Origin: Lamellibrachia columna
Taxonomy: Eukaryota > Annelida > Polychaeta > Sabellida > Siboglinidae
Direction: 5' to 3'
NCBI GenBank assembly: GCA_963662155.1
Contig: OY759265.1
Coordinates: 7,144,338-7,208,337, forward strand
DNA: 64,000 nucleotides
The notes below the pieces were generated by a model. That model saw only the letters and a program-made list of their open reading frames with translations, was not told where the DNA came from and searched no databases. This document shows positions 46,680 to 58,819 of the stretch, one piece after another (the stretch's first letter is position 1; each line of letters opens with the position of its first letter). The translations under genes and the position numbers were made by a program.

Positions 46680-47420
46680 ATATATCAGCCGTATTGTCCC
46701 GTGGTTGGGCGAAGGCCTCAGCATGTTGTTTCCAAGTTTGCCTATCTTGTGCTGTTCTCTGCCAGGTGGTTTCATTCCAATACTCATCCAAATAGTCTCT
46801 CCATCTTTTTGCTGGTCTTCCTCGTAATATCTTCCTTCCGTATGGTTTCCAGGTGGTAATGCGCTTTGTCCATCTGTCATCTTTGCGTCGGCTGATGTGT
46901 CCTGCCCAGGACCACTTCAATCTTCTGGTTGTTTTTATCACGTCTGTGACTCCTGTCTTTGCTCTCACCCAGGTGTTTGTCTTTCTGTCATGGTATGTTA
47001 TATTAAGCATACTCCTCCCCATTTTTGTCTGCGCGGCTGCTAGTTTTTTCTGAGCTTGTTTTGTGAGTGACCATATCTCAGCACCGTATGTCATTGCTGG
47101 CAGTACACACGAATTGTAAACCTTTCTTTTTAGACAGATAGCAATGTTACTTTTTAGACAGATAGCAAAGTTACTCTTGAAGATGTCGCGATGTTTTGCA
47201 CATGCTGTCCAGCCGGCTGTGATTCGTCGTAGGATTTCCTTGTCTTGGTTCTTGTCCCTAAGGCTGAAGCGTTGGCCTAGGTATACGTAACTCTCCACAT
47301 TCTCTATCTGAGGGTTATTAACGTATATTGCGGTGTTGTCTTCCACAATTATTTTTGTTTTTGAGATGTTCATCCTCAAGCCGCTTAGGTTACTTTCTTC
47401 GCATAGTTCTTGTAGCATTA
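46680..47420 (-). mobile_element. LINE reverse transcriptase C-terminal part (5'-truncated)
   Basis: An open minus-strand frame of about 246 codons. It covers the RT end and connection of a LINE: LRMNISKTKIIV, VESYVYLGQRFSL, KVYNSCVLPAMTYGAEIWSL, AAAQTKMGRSML and RLKWSWAGHISRRKDDRWTK, then RGRPAKRWRDYLDE and WQRTAQDRQTWKQHAEAFAQ before a stop. This is the C-terminal wording of the endonuclease-reverse transcriptases of RTE-like or similar LINEs. The catalytic domain is missing by 5' truncation. A 24-bp duplication near 47140-47165 repeats the words NFAICLK/NIAICLK. The continuous frame suggests a young insertion. Confidence 0.88.
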
Positions 47421-49077
47421 TTGACTGCGGTTAAATCCAGACAACGACCGATCACACGATGTTAGGACATTGTATGCAGGCTAAATTCGACCTGAAAACA
47501 GGGATCGCCAATGTCTGTGTAATTGTCATTCCACATATATAACTGTTTATCACTGGCTCGTGTTGATTTGGCGAACTTGGACACTGCTATTTACGGTGAT
47601 GATTCGGGATTTTGAGGCTTGTTGGCTAATTCCACAATTTTTCACATTGATAATTCAAAAATAGAATTACTGTATTCAGCAGATTCTGAGGATATATAGG
47701 TGTATTACTCATGTTATTCTTGAGTTATGCTGCCCGCATACAAATATGTGATAATCTCAGTAACAACAATTTACATTCTTCAACTATTTTCCACGCAGTA
47801 ATCAGATATTATTTGTGTTATTGAGAGACTATGTATTTCCAGGGATTTATTTGATTATTTGTTAAGGATTCGCGACCAGTGGACATCATGTTCCTACATA
47901 GACGACCCTGTTGTGTGCAAACATGTCTACAGTGACACAAACAGCACTGCTAATTCGTTTTTACCAACTATCATTACTATCGATAGTTCATTGTAGGGTA
48001 GGGTGGAGCCCCCGTGGGGTAAGACACCCTCCACTCTCCAACAATGTACGCGCTTGTCGTCTGTCTTTGGTGGATGAATGCAATGCTGCTGCCTAGAGCA
48101 TATCCTACCCAAAAACACATAGAAATAGATGGTTAGGAAAAAATCAGCATCTTAAATTACCTAGGCCTGCGGTAATACGCCCCCTCTGGACAGCACATCT
48201 CGTTAATCATTACACACAGTTAGCGTTTTCAATCGTCACTGATGTTTTGGTATTACATGTTATAAACACACAGCAATCGTATGACTGCATAGGTAATACA
48301 AAATAATACGTTCATGAATAACCAGCCACTTTCCCATAAGGGAAGGCTCCTTGCCCCACCGTGTTCAACCAATTACCCAACAATCGCTATGTTACCCCAC
48401 ACCTGGGGCAAGATTACTTTCACATTGGCCCAAGTTTACGACAGAAAACCGCAAGCATGAATCAGGTATTAAGTAAATATAAATTATATACATATATTAA
48501 AAATTCTTTGTATCCTTCATTTATGCCACAATTCGATGCACTGCTAGCACTGGATCCATCGATGGTTGGCGGATCTACACACTTATGATACGCCGGGCGA
48601 CACCACACCTTACCTGTAGTCATCAGCTGGACAACAACATTGACGGCATTACCTGCTGTATCTCCTTGCTCGCTCGTCAACGTGCCCCTGTCGACTAGTC
48701 CCTGCAGGACATTTGCTAGGCTGTGACACTACATTCAGCAGTGCACAAGTGAATAATGTTACAAACAAGCATATAGTGTAGTTGGTGTGTGCACTAAATG
48801 GAGGAAATGCCTGCAGGGGTAAGACCACTGTTGACCTTCCTGTTTACTGTTTCACACGAATGTTGGGCGTCTGAAATTGTGAAATGGGAACTTAATAAAT
48901 TCATATTATGTGACGTGAGTGCCTTTGAGCAGGAATATTCATAAGTTTGTTTGTAGAAGCAGTTGGCTGTGAAACAGTGCATTTTTTAAGAGTTTAACTG
49001 GCGGAGGGATTTATGCGAATTGTTCTGCTATGGGCCACGGGGGCTCATGAATACATGGCTATTTTTGTAAATATTGC
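47421..49077. other. No gene seen
   Basis: No recognisable protein. GTGGGGTAAGACACC (about 48012) and CTTGCCCCACCGTG (about 48350) look like diverged versions of the terminal repeat of the element at 53.86 kb in opposite orientation, but the match is too poor to call an element. Confidence 0.35.
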
Positions 49078-49257
49078 CGGCATCGCACGTGGGGGCGTTT
49101 TAAAAGAGCTGGAGGTATGTGATTTTGATAAAAGTTGGTGAGCATGTCAATGAGATGATGGCAATTTGTTTCAGAATTGTTGATGGTCGGGTTTTCTTAT
49201 AAACAGACCAAACGTTAACATGGCCACCAATGCAATTCTGTACAGTGGTCTGACTCC
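49078..49257 (+). repeat. Direct repeat (left), carrying a nuclease gene tail
   Basis: About 180 bp matching 49679-49857 in the same orientation. It encodes the C-terminal tail (LKELEVCDFDKSW and stop) of a lost or truncated upstream copy of the nuclease ORF, followed by shared non-coding sequence ending GTACAGTGGTCTGACTCC. Confidence 0.85.
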
Positions 49258-49290
49258 AAATAGAGCGTCGTGGCAACGGAAACAGAAAAC

Positions 49291-49743
49291 ATGGATGCGG
49301 ATTTTTGTAAAACGTACACCGTAAGATTACAAGGAAAGGTGATATTGTCTGCCAATGGGCAGTGTCAATTGTGGACAGGGTCCAAAAAAGGAAAATTCAG
49401 TGCCTATGGTGTGATTAATTGCCGGTTTGAATGTGGCTACAGAACGGTTACTGTACATCGTTTAAGTTATATGTTTGAACACAAAATTACACGTGTTGAA
49501 CCTGGCTTAGATGCTAATTATCTTTGTCATAACAGCCTTTGCCTGACAGCAAGTCATATCTCTATGGAGCCGCATTCAATCAATAACAACAGGCAGTATT
49601 GCGTTAGTCAAAATGTATTTCAATGCAATAGTAAAACTTACATTTTTCGAGATATCTTGAATCATTCAGTTGTTTCAACGGGCATCACACGTGGGGACGT
49701 GTTAAAAGAGCTGGAGGTATGTGATTTTGATAACAGTTGGTGA
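49291..49743 (+). CDS. His-Me/HNH-type endonuclease-like protein
   Basis: An intact ORF of 150 codons from the ATG at 49291 (an in-frame GTG lies 21 bp upstream) to TGA at 49741-49743. The pattern fits the zinc-binding His-Me finger endonucleases (Pfam zf-His_Me_endon-like): C-QLWTGSKKG...YGVIN...TVTVHRLSYMFEH, where the H of VHR is the likely general base, then LCHNSLCLTASHISMEP with Cys/His zinc ligands and a following SINNNRQYC with the catalytic-type Asn. Enzymes of this fold cleave DNA in homing and other nucleases; in animals similar genes occur as multicopy, intronless ORFs of unknown role. No transmembrane segment or signal peptide is seen. Direct repeats on both sides contain the same C-terminal coding tail, so this is one unit of a tandem duplication. 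The frame is undamaged, unlike the LINEs around it. Confidence 0.75.
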   Translation: MDADFCKTYTVRLQGKVILSANGQCQLWTGSKKGKFSAYGVINCRFECGYRTVTVHRLSYMFEHKITRVEPGLDANYLCHNSLCLTASHISMEPHSINNNRQYCVSQNVFQCNSKTYIFRDILNHSVVSTGITRGDVLKELEVCDFDNSW

Positions 49744-49857
49744 GCATGTCAATGAGATCTTTTCAAAATTTGTGATGGTCGGGTTTTCTTATAATCAGAC
49801 AAAACGTTAACATAGCCAGTTGTGCAATGTTGTACAGTGGTCTGACTCCTGGAGAAT
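49679..49857 (+). repeat. Direct repeat (right), overlapping the nuclease 3' end
   Basis: Second copy of the 49078-49257 repeat, 601 bp downstream. It includes the last about 21 codons of the nuclease ORF (GITRGDVLKELEVCDFDNSW), the stop and about 115 bp of 3' flank. Coding parts of the two repeats differ at a few positions and stay in frame; the non-coding part has small indels. Confidence 0.85.
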
Positions 49858-50559
49858 CAGCGTCCGGACTAGCTCAACTATAGACTAGCGCGCACATAGT
49901 CGCATTAACCGGACGTAGCGTACCGATAGTCTCAGACTAGTTAGTCTGTGGACTAGGGTGCGTAGTCTGGACGTATGCTTCAACGAAGGGATACCACAGG
50001 GATTCCCCCACACGATGCCACTGCACTGCAGTAGGTCAAAGCGTCCCATCTGTCACAATGTTAGTTCAGATTCAGTATGGATAGTATTGGATACCGAAGG
50101 AATTGTCAGCGGCAGAACGCAAAAGCGAAAAGAAAACTTTAAAGATGGAGATATCATATGTATGTCTGATGGCATCGCCAACAAAACGTAACGATCACGA
50201 GTAAGTTACAAAGCTCGATAACGATTATAAGCGAGATGTTTTGGCGAGTTATCATCGCTAAGCCCAAGCCAATGTAAATGCGCACGTTTGGTATATCACA
50301 TCGCAAAGTTCGCAGATATAAAAAGACGGGCAACGGACCAAACAAACGGCTGTCATACGCCGATGTCACCACGGTCACAATACTCGTCAACGATCGACAG
50401 TAAGCATATATCAAGCCGTATAATTCTGAACTTCGAATACAGCTTGAATTTATGAACAATTTCCAACGAATTCGTTCGATCAATGGCTATTCTAGTCCAC
50501 CTGAAATGTCCTCGGAGTCGGACCATTAACACTCTACTTCCTTCTAGTATTGAAGATGT
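49858..50559. other. No gene seen
   Basis: Contains scattered ACTAG-rich sequence at 49865-49960 (TAGACTAG, AGACTAGTTAGTCTG, a short palindrome-like region). No gene recognised. Confidence 0.45.
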
Positions 50560-51150
50560 TTCAGGTCAAAAAGAGATTGCAGATTTTTTTAGAAACGTTT
50601 TTCTGATTTGTCAAATTGTGTCAATAACAGTAGTGTAGATACTTGTTAATATAACTGTGATACCTCATATGAGGACCTTGAAATATCAGCAGAATAAGTA
50701 ATACATGCGATTAAGGAGCTGAATGTTAATAAAGAAGTAATCCGTAGCGAAACCGGTTTCGCACCCATTGAACATTCACACTGGTGAAAACTAAACCAGA
50801 TCAAAAAATAATTAGTCGAACTCGGCCGCTATGAGCAAGAGGAGACATGATTGAAACCTACAAATATCAACATGGAATCTATTTACTTGACAGAATGCCA
50901 CTTGAGCTGCACCGCGTTCCGGTGACCAGGGAACCCAGCCTGACGCCCAAGAATGAACATGTGACTGCAAGACAACGGAGGAGTTGCTTCAGGCACAGGG
51001 TAGTGAACCGGTGGAACACCTTCACACAGTATGTAGCTACAGCACCCTCATTAAATACATTCAAATCAAGGCTAGACAAATCCTGGTGCACTTACAGTTT
51101 TGATTACAACTTTCCACCCATGCGCACAAACAATTGTCAAGACTAGCTAA
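50560..51150 (+). mobile_element. LINE relic with large internal deletion
   Basis: A linker fragment (QKEIADFFRNVF, about 50560-50600; EDLEISAE and VIHAIKELNVNKE, about 50670-50735) is followed directly by the C-terminal LINE segment at 50847-51146: MIETYKYQHGIYLLDRMPLE, RHRVVNRWNTFTQYVATAPS and LNTFKSRLDKSW. The whole reverse transcriptase core is absent between them. The ETYKYxHGxY and FKSRLDKxW words are typical LINE polymerase C-termini. The (ATGT)n tract that follows may be its 3' tail. Confidence 0.75.
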
Positions 51151-51180
51151 AAGGCTACTAGCCTAGAAAAAATGTAGAGG

Positions 51181-51420
<240 letters not shown>

Positions 51421-52529
51421 ATATATATATATATTCTGTATAGATACATTATGCTATTTTAGGTATACATATATATATTTTATTTTAAGTGAATTCAGTC
51501 GCTATATAAATTCTCATTATTATTAATGTCACACATGTTGAGTTTAGGAAGGACGGACGCAGCCCAGCGCAGTTTTCATCGAATTACTACATTTCAACAA
51601 TGCCATTTACATTCGCAATAAAACAGTGTATAATAATGTAACGACAGAATGTCCGTATTAAGACGCTTATTCGCATACTTATCTTATTGTCGGTTTTATT
51701 AAAATTAATGTCACACAGTAAAGCTAGTTGCACGATTAAAACATGGGAGCGAAGTAACTATGGGTATACTCATAGAAAGATTACTTCCCTCCAATTGGAC
51801 TTGTAATACAAAGAAAGGGTGGTTTACTTCCTATGGCCATAGCAAAATGTCCTCCTTGCGTGTAACACAATGAGAGAATGGACACTGAACATTGCTGATG
51901 CCTAGTGAAATGATATTCTTTAGAAAGACTTGCAACACACTGACACTCTTCTATTAAACCCACTAAGCACATTACTTAAACAATTAACACGCTACATATG
52001 TATGTATACCAACTAACCTGATTCCCGATGGGCTTGACAATTGGGACGAGAAAACAGAGGTCGATCAGACTTGGTAAAGCATAATAACTATGTTGTCTTC
52101 AACATATACTGTTACTAGTCAACGATGTTGATCCTGTTTTGTCCAGCTCCTACTGCGCCTAAGAACCGCAGACGACACAGTACAACCAGCCGATGTGCAG
52201 TCACCGTGAAGACATATAAAGCTTCTGATCAATGGTACATCTGAGTGGCCGCAAGCGAGTCGGTCGACGTGTCTGAGTGTCAACTGCCGAACGATTGATA
52301 ATTAACCATTGGACGTGGCTCGACTATAATGGCCATACGAAGCCGTCGACCTGCTTAAAATTCTATCCTCAATTGATTATCACAAATCTTTTATCATATA
52401 TCCGGTTCACTGGTGTCCAAATATGTAGTGTGTGAATAGTTTATGTAACCTATGTAACAAAAAATAATAGTATAATTAATTTAATAATAATAACTAACTT
52501 CTATGTCGCCTATATCCTCAGTAACCTGA
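51421..52529. other. No gene seen
   Basis: AT-rich; no recognisable coding or RNA feature. Confidence 0.45.
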
Positions 52530-53000
52530 GCTCAGAGGCTCAACATAACAGAAACATTAAGCATAATCTTGAACAGGGACGTGCAAAAGTCATTATGAGA
52601 ACGAGGGACAACGTTTGTTTTCAAAGTTATGGGGAGTTCATTCCAGACTCTAGGCGCAGCGACAGAGAAAGCACGTTTGCCCAAGTTGTTTAGGCACAAT
52701 AAGTTGTGAAATTGATGATCTGAGCTGCCTATGGATATATGAAAGATGCAGGAGACTGGAGCACAATATGTAAGAGTGGACAGCTTAAAATTAATTCGAC
52801 AAGAAACAGGAAGCCAGTGTAACTGTCTAAGTAGTGGTAGTGATGGTGAAAACCGAGGCGCCCTGAGGACCACACGTGCGAGACAATTTTGTACTCGTTG
52901 GAGTTTAGCCAAGTCTCTTTTATCAATGTTATTTAGTAGTGAATTACAATAGTCAAGGCGACTACTAATTAATGCCGTTGATATTGTTTTAGCAATAGAT
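52530..53000 (-). mobile_element. LINE ORF2 C-terminal relic
   Basis: Minus-strand frame: AKLQRVQNCLARVVLRAPRF, LLRQLHWLPVSCRINFKLST and KRAFSVAAPRVWNELPITLK before a stop near 52530. A LINE-like NSLLNNIDKRDLAKL read-in lies just upstream to about 52950. L-H-W-L-P-V and F-S-V-A-A-P-R-x-W-N are hallmarks of CR1-type LINE polymerase C-termini. The catalytic part is missing by truncation. Confidence 0.87.
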
Positions 53001-53190
53001 ATGGATGTGTGACTCCAAATTCGACGGAGATCACGTATATGATAGAAACAGGATTTACATACTTTGTGTAGCGATTTACTTTAAAAATACCTATTTTTTT
53101 CAAATCTTCGAAAGAATTGACTTCAGTCGTTAAATCTGGTAAGACTTAAAATAGTGCATATTCAAAATAACAAACATTGTGCGGATGAAT

Positions 53191-53260
53191 GGGGATCAAT
53201 GGGGATCAGTGGGGATCAATGGGGATCAATGGGGATCAATGGGGATCAATGGGGATCAAG
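53191..53260. repeat. 10-bp tandem repeat, 7 copies
   Basis: Seven copies of GGGGATCAAT, one with AGT. The unit contains GATC. Confidence 0.97.
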
Positions 53261-53862
53261 GGCGTTACTTCCATCCTCTCGCCGATTACATGACAAAGTT
53301 ATAAAAATTCACCAAGGGTGAAATTCGTGAGTTTAAGCGTTTCCATTTTCACTTCACTTAACCAAGCATTGATGATTTCACACAACTACGTACAACAGTT
53401 GCACAAATGCGCTAGCATGTTGCAGTGGATATTAGGTAGGTTTGATTTTTCGCAAAATGTATTAGAAATTAGACTAGCCAAGAAATCGAATGGAGGAGGA
53501 ACCAATAAACGGTGACCTGTGGCGTTAGCTTCGGAAAACATCAAAGAAACATGCCCCATTCTCGCCGCCAGGGGCTTCTGACTACATATGTACCCCTGGT
53601 AGATCGATCTGTTGAAACGTGGATGTTTCAGTTGCTGTGTTAATCAGTGGTATTGGTCGTTCAGTTCGGGACCTTAAATTTAATTGGTGATGGTGAAAAT
53701 TTTGTAGGAACGCTCTTTGAAGTTTGGTCGAGGGCGCCTACAAATGGTTCAGTGTACATCCGCACATGGCGTGGGAAAAAACCTGACAAATTCACGGTAG
53801 ATCTGTCACGGGTACTGTAGCGAGGATGATGCCCCATGCATGGAATATTATACTTATGGGTA
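53261..53862. other. No gene seen
   Basis: Spacer upstream of the short DNA transposon; nothing recognised. Confidence 0.45.
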
Positions 53863-54443
53863 AAGTAGTGTGGGGCAAAGCACGCCCCGGAGTGAAGCGC
53901 ACCCCTATCTATTTCAACAGATCCAACTTTTAGTGCCGCCATCTCCCGATAAACAGATGCAATTTTTGCACATTCTATTTAAGGAGACACAGTATGCCAA
54001 GTAAGTGATAGTCAACAAACTTGCTGACAATGAAAATAGGCAGTCGGCTCAAAAGTAGTAAGAAGCTGAGAAGAAAACATATGATGTTGCTGGCCATTCG
54101 AGTGTGACTGTGCAAAAGAGAAAAACGGGAGAAAGAAGACCAGTCATGACGGCTAGGCGCCGAGACAGTGATGACGATAACCAGTGGCCGTGCATTGTCC
54201 GCTTCGAGGCGGTCAGTCGCAGCATGGAGCAGGCTCACGAGTACTGTAGTCCTGGTGGACTTTGTCACACCTACTACAACTGCGATTTCTCTTAATGAAA
54301 TTAACCCCTAATTATGTCAGTTGTATTACTAAATAGTTGAGAGGTGTGTATATGTAACTGTATTAACCGTTCCGTTTTACGTTAACATAAGTAGATCGAA
54401 TCGTGTTTGCCCCTAACGGGGTGCGCTTTGCCCCACCATACTC
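53863..54443 (+). mobile_element. Short TIR DNA transposon, TA-flanked (pogo/mariner-like, internally deleted)
   Basis: Left end AAGTAGTGTGGGGCAAAGC and right end, reversed, GAGTATGGTGGGGCAAAGC form imperfect terminal inverted repeats that extend into a CGCACCCC/CACGCCCC segment. Both ends are flanked by TA (53861-53862 and 54444-54445), the target duplication of the Tc1/mariner/pogo superfamily. Inside, a plus-strand frame (about 54075-54295) ends with TARRRDSDDDNQWPC, a Cys-rich tail HEYCSPGGLCHTYYNC and a stop. This resembles the C-terminal tail of pogo/jerky-like transposases (acidic stretch, then a W-C...H-x-x-C...C zinc-knuckle-like end). The DDE catalytic part is missing, so the copy is non-autonomous. 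Confidence 0.65.
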
Positions 54444-54445
54444 TA

Positions 54446-54640
54446 ACATTCTTGGCGGCTGAGTAGATGACCTAAGCTTTTCACTCCCTTAACGACTTCT
54501 TTCCACCGGACACGGTCTTCGGTTTGCGTTTCAAGTTGTTTCCGTCTACAACCTGCTTTTGCCATATCTGCTTCCATGTCTCGGTCTCGTCCTATGCCTG
54601 ATATTTTATATGCATTGTTTGTTCGACACAAAATTCATGT
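54446..54640 (-). mobile_element. Probable LINE C-terminal fragment
   Basis: A minus-strand frame reads GRDRDMEADMAKAGCRRKQL, TQTEDRVRWKEVVKGVKSLG and a stop at the boundary of the TIR element. The A-x-D-R-x-x-W-x-x-x-V-x-G pattern is the usual C-terminal end of RTE-like LINE polymerases. It is short, so the family is uncertain. Confidence 0.45.
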
Positions 54641-54809
54641 GATGCATTAGTCATAATGACGACCAACACGACTCTGCCGGAAGGCATCATTGATTCACTG
54701 CTCAGACTGTCTGGTAGCGATACCTTTTCACCAGAGTACAGAGTCCGTGACGTTTACACAACTCTCGGCTATTTCTGCGTGACCTGCTAGTGCTACTACT
54801 AATCGAGTA

Positions 54810-55008
<199 letters not shown>

Positions 55009-55009
55009 A

Positions 55010-57720
55010 TACCGAGGATAACACATAAAAACACACCGAAGTACACTTATTTCCATTTCCAATGTGGTCCTCAAAAAATAAATTACAATAAATAAATAAA
55101 TAAGTTGGTATGATATCATACACATGAATGACTTAGACAAAGGTTGTATCATACACATGAATGACTTAGACAAAGGTTGTATCACACACATGAATAAAAT
55201 TAATATAGTTAAGAAACTAAGTTTGATGATGTTATGATGTAACATAAATGTTTAGATCCTGAGCAACCAAACGGCCATATAAAAGGGACTTGACTTCATT
55301 TTTAAACTCTTTAGCGCGACATTGTTTGGTTGCGAGTAGCAAGTTATTCCATTGGCATATGCCTGTATATAGAAACGAACTTCGTTCAGAGCCGTTTACT
55401 CTCGGGATCACACATGATAGATAACTTGCTCTTGTATTGTATAAATGTTGGTTCCGAACCATATCAATATTTGCTCTGAAATAGTCTGGAGCATTACCAT
55501 TGATGGTATTGTGTACATTGTGATGTGACCCAACTTTAACTGTTTTACTCTATATTTAACAGGTGATAATCCAACATACTTTAAATTCATTAACACCAAT
55601 ATGAAACTTCGGTGGAGCATTTAACATATATCTGATAATATTATTCTGTGTACACTGTATTTTACATTTCATCTTCTTCGACAGTCAGCTATACCAAGCT
55701 GAACATGTGTAATCAAAATGACATTGAATCAAAGTAGAGATTAAAACATTTTTGTTTTAGGTTAAAGTTTCTGGCGTTCCTGCATAAAAAATTAAGTTTA
55801 TTTGAACTTTTAGTAAGGATTCTGGAAGCTATAATGTCACCGGAAAGGAATTGATCCAAGGTGACACTTAAATAAGTTACGCTTTATTTCGATTCAATGA
55901 CATTTCCACTGCATATAACAGTAAGTTTTTCACATTTGTACAATTGTCTCTTCGTACCAAACAAGATGAATTCAGTTTTACCTCAATGAGGAGACACTCT
56001 ATTTTCGGTTGACCATTCAATGACGGATTCCAGCTCCGAATTTAAAACTGCTTCTCTACCTGCTATTTCCTTTCCTGAGACAAGCAAGTCTGAGTAGTCA
56101 ATATACAACAAAAGCTTGCATGTTACTGCACCTGACAGGTCATTTACATATAAAAGGAACAGCAGAGTCCCAAATATGGAACCTTGTGGTACCCCGCAGG
56201 TGATGCCTTTTGCTTCAGACATTGTTCCATCAACATCGGTAACTTGCACTCTACCTGTCAAGTAGGATCTAAACCAACATACAGAGATTTCATCTGCACC
56301 TAGAGCTTTAATTGTATCCAATAGTATGGTGTGGTTCACAGTATCAAAAGCTTTTTTGTAAATCCAACAAAATCATGCCAGTATAATTACCTTTATCACT
56401 CTCTTGTTTAATATAATCAGATAAATGGATCAAGCATGTGTCGGTGGAATATGACGACCGAAAACCAGATTGAACTTCATATAGTAATTTTTGTTTTAAA
56501 AAGTCGCTTAATTGGTTGAAAATATTTTTTTCGAACACTTTGGAAAATATAACACTAAAATAGGTGCATCTTCTTTTTATCCAGTGGTACAACCCTTAGA
56601 CACCTGTTCCACTGTTGCATTGACCAGACCAAACATATTTTCCGAGACATTTTGATTTCGATAAAAGTCTGCAACATGTGCCTGACCAAACCTACCGGGA
56701 CACGCTGGAAGCTTCTCAACGAGTGATGACGCAGTAGAAGTAAAAAAGTCATTAACATGTTCAGCTACCTTCAGTTTACATCCTTGTATGGTGCCAACTT
56801 TTCAAGAACAGATAAGAATTTTGCTTTAAAGCTGTTCCATGCTATATCAACATTGTTACAGCCAAGTACACCATACCAGTCCATCTCATTTTAGATGTTG
56901 TATGAACCGTTCCTTACTATGATGTTTAGAAGACCGAATTCGAACTGTATTGTGTTTGTGGTACAATAATTAACATATGGTCACTTAATCCAACACTGAG
57001 ATCTCCTGACTGGCACACTTTCTCATGGTCAGATACTAAAATGAGGTCAATAGCAGATTCACTATTAATACACACTCGAGTAGGTTCCTCAATCAATTGC
57101 TTCAAACCAAAATAACTTTTTTTTAAATTACGTAGAGCACCTACAATGATATTGTTCCTAGTTCACTAAAACATTTGTATAAAAGTCACCATGCAAGATA
57201 CATTCATTTTCTGTAAAATAATTTCCTTCATTGCAGGATTATTCTAAGAGTTCGTAAAACTCGCACTGTTTCGGTGGCCTATAGCAAACCCCGGTCAGGA
57301 TGGGAAGCGTTTTGGGCAGAAGGACTTCAGCCCAAACAGTCTCTACGCCGTCTTTCTGTAAGTCAAAACATGGATTGAAGGCAAGATCACTGCGAACATA
57401 TAAACACACACCACCTCCGGTCCGGTTACGGTCATGTCGGAGAACGATGTAACCTGGCATTTCGACCTCCGAGTCATCAACTGAGTGGTCCAGTCACGTT
57501 TCACTTATGCCAATCACTGCCGCTTTGGCTTTTTCCGCCAGAATATTGAGCTCATCCAGTTTGGGAAGTAAACTCCTGGCATACAGATGGAGGAAGTGCA
57601 GTCCCTTTCTTAGAAAACACTGAAACTGATCATAATTAGCGTTGTTGGAAAAGCTTAATATGCATAATCCATTTAATGGTATCACTAACAATGTTTTGGG
57701 AAGTATTAATCGCGTTTTAA
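55010..57720 (-). mobile_element. LINE, nearly complete ORF2 (inactive)
   Basis: Read from 57.72 kb downward. Endonuclease: ARSLLPKLDELNILAEKAKA, AAVIGISET, GYIVLRHDRNRTGGGVCLYV and TGVCYRPPKQCEFYELLE. The middle is decayed; then come an RT N-part (FSKVFEKNIFNQLSDFLKQK, VQSGFRSSYSTDTCLIHLSD, GMILLDLQKSF), [35 protein letters not shown] and the catalytic box as YIDY instead of YADD. The C-terminus is HLYNTRASYLSCVIPRVNGS and CRAKEFKNEVKSLLYGRL (55.25-55.46 kb). The 3' UTR has a 33-bp repeat (55116-55200, about 2.5 copies), (TTTA)n and a final segment running into (TA)n. Stops, frameshifts and the damaged box show it is dead. It is the longest LINE in the window. Confidence 0.9.
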
Positions 57721-58158
57721 AAGGTTTAACGTCAAGGAAAAGCTAGCCAGTGGACTGCGCTTTAATTTATTATCTCTGTGGCATCTCCAAAGGTACTTTC
57801 ACGTGGAAATATACAGAGACAAGGCTTATGTAGGTCAATACCATTTAAAATCAATATTTAGGAATTGTTCAGTTGCATCAGAAGAAATTCCCAATATGGG
57901 TAATTAATATTCTTTCTCCACAAAACATTGTGGAATTTAAAAAAAGTCATATGATATTCGACACAGAAAACCCTATGAAAACCAAGAAAAGTGCGAAAGC
58001 ATCCATGATGATTGTACTGAGCACACTGAAATGCAAACCTCTGACCCAGAAGATCAGCAAAATGTCACTGTTATTATGTCACATTAATTAAATGGCATAG
58101 CTATTTAACCTTTATTTTATATATGTTAAATTGTTGATAACAGAAATCGTAATGTACA

Positions 58159-58234
<76 letters not shown>

Positions 58235-58424
58235 CGAAAAGCACGAAAAGCAACAACAATAAAAGCGAAAATAACTACAGCGCATGTAAAGTGGGAGCAC
58301 GGCACTATTACGTATATCCTTGTTAATTCTTGCCCGCCTTGTACGCCTTACCCGCCTTTTAGGATGTGCCCCCTTTCTTGCTTTCAGACAGGCCAATGTA
58401 ACCGAGGCTGCCTGTTTGACTCAC
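57721..58424. other. No gene seen; (CGCA)n tract
   Basis: Tetranucleotide CACG/CGCA array at about 58156-58237, about 20 copies. The ACVRACVR frame is an artefact. The ORF at 57873-58091 has no recognised similarity. Confidence 0.5.
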
Positions 58425-58525
58425 GTTGATCTCGGCCCCTGGCGATCTCGGCTCGTCGATCTCGGCCCGTGTTGACCTCGGCCCACGCCGATGTCGGCCT
58501 ACCTATTGCCCGGCCCACCTATTTA
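58425..58525 (-). repeat. Inverted-repeat block (left), CGATCTCGGCCC-rich
   Basis: A cluster of direct repeats of (GT)CGATCTCGGCCC with related GACCTCGGCCCAC words. A smaller similar cluster is at 58650-58686. The 32 bp at 58455-58486 are an exact reverse complement of 60330-60361. Confidence 0.85.
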
Positions 58526-58819
58526 GTTGTTGATTAGATAGTTGTTCCCCCGTTGTTCGTGGTGTTGGGGGATATGTGTAAAGATATATGTATATTATTT
58601 ATAAAGAAATAAAATGTTACACGGATGTTTACCTGTTTTTACGCTTTACCTCGTCGATGTCGGCCCACGTCGATCGGCCCACATATTTTAATGAAGTTAT
58701 TCGCGCAGTCGTCATTCTTGTAGTAAATTAACTGGAACTTATTTTATAGGCATTTAAAATTGAATTAGAATAATCAAAACCATTTTTAATAAAGTCAATT
58801 AAGGCCCATCACGAAGTGC

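Noticed and set aside
47990..48370. Possible second TIR element (GTGGGGTAAGAC ... CTTGCCCCACCG)
   Set aside because: Ends match each other and the 53.86-kb TIR only loosely, and no target duplication is visible.
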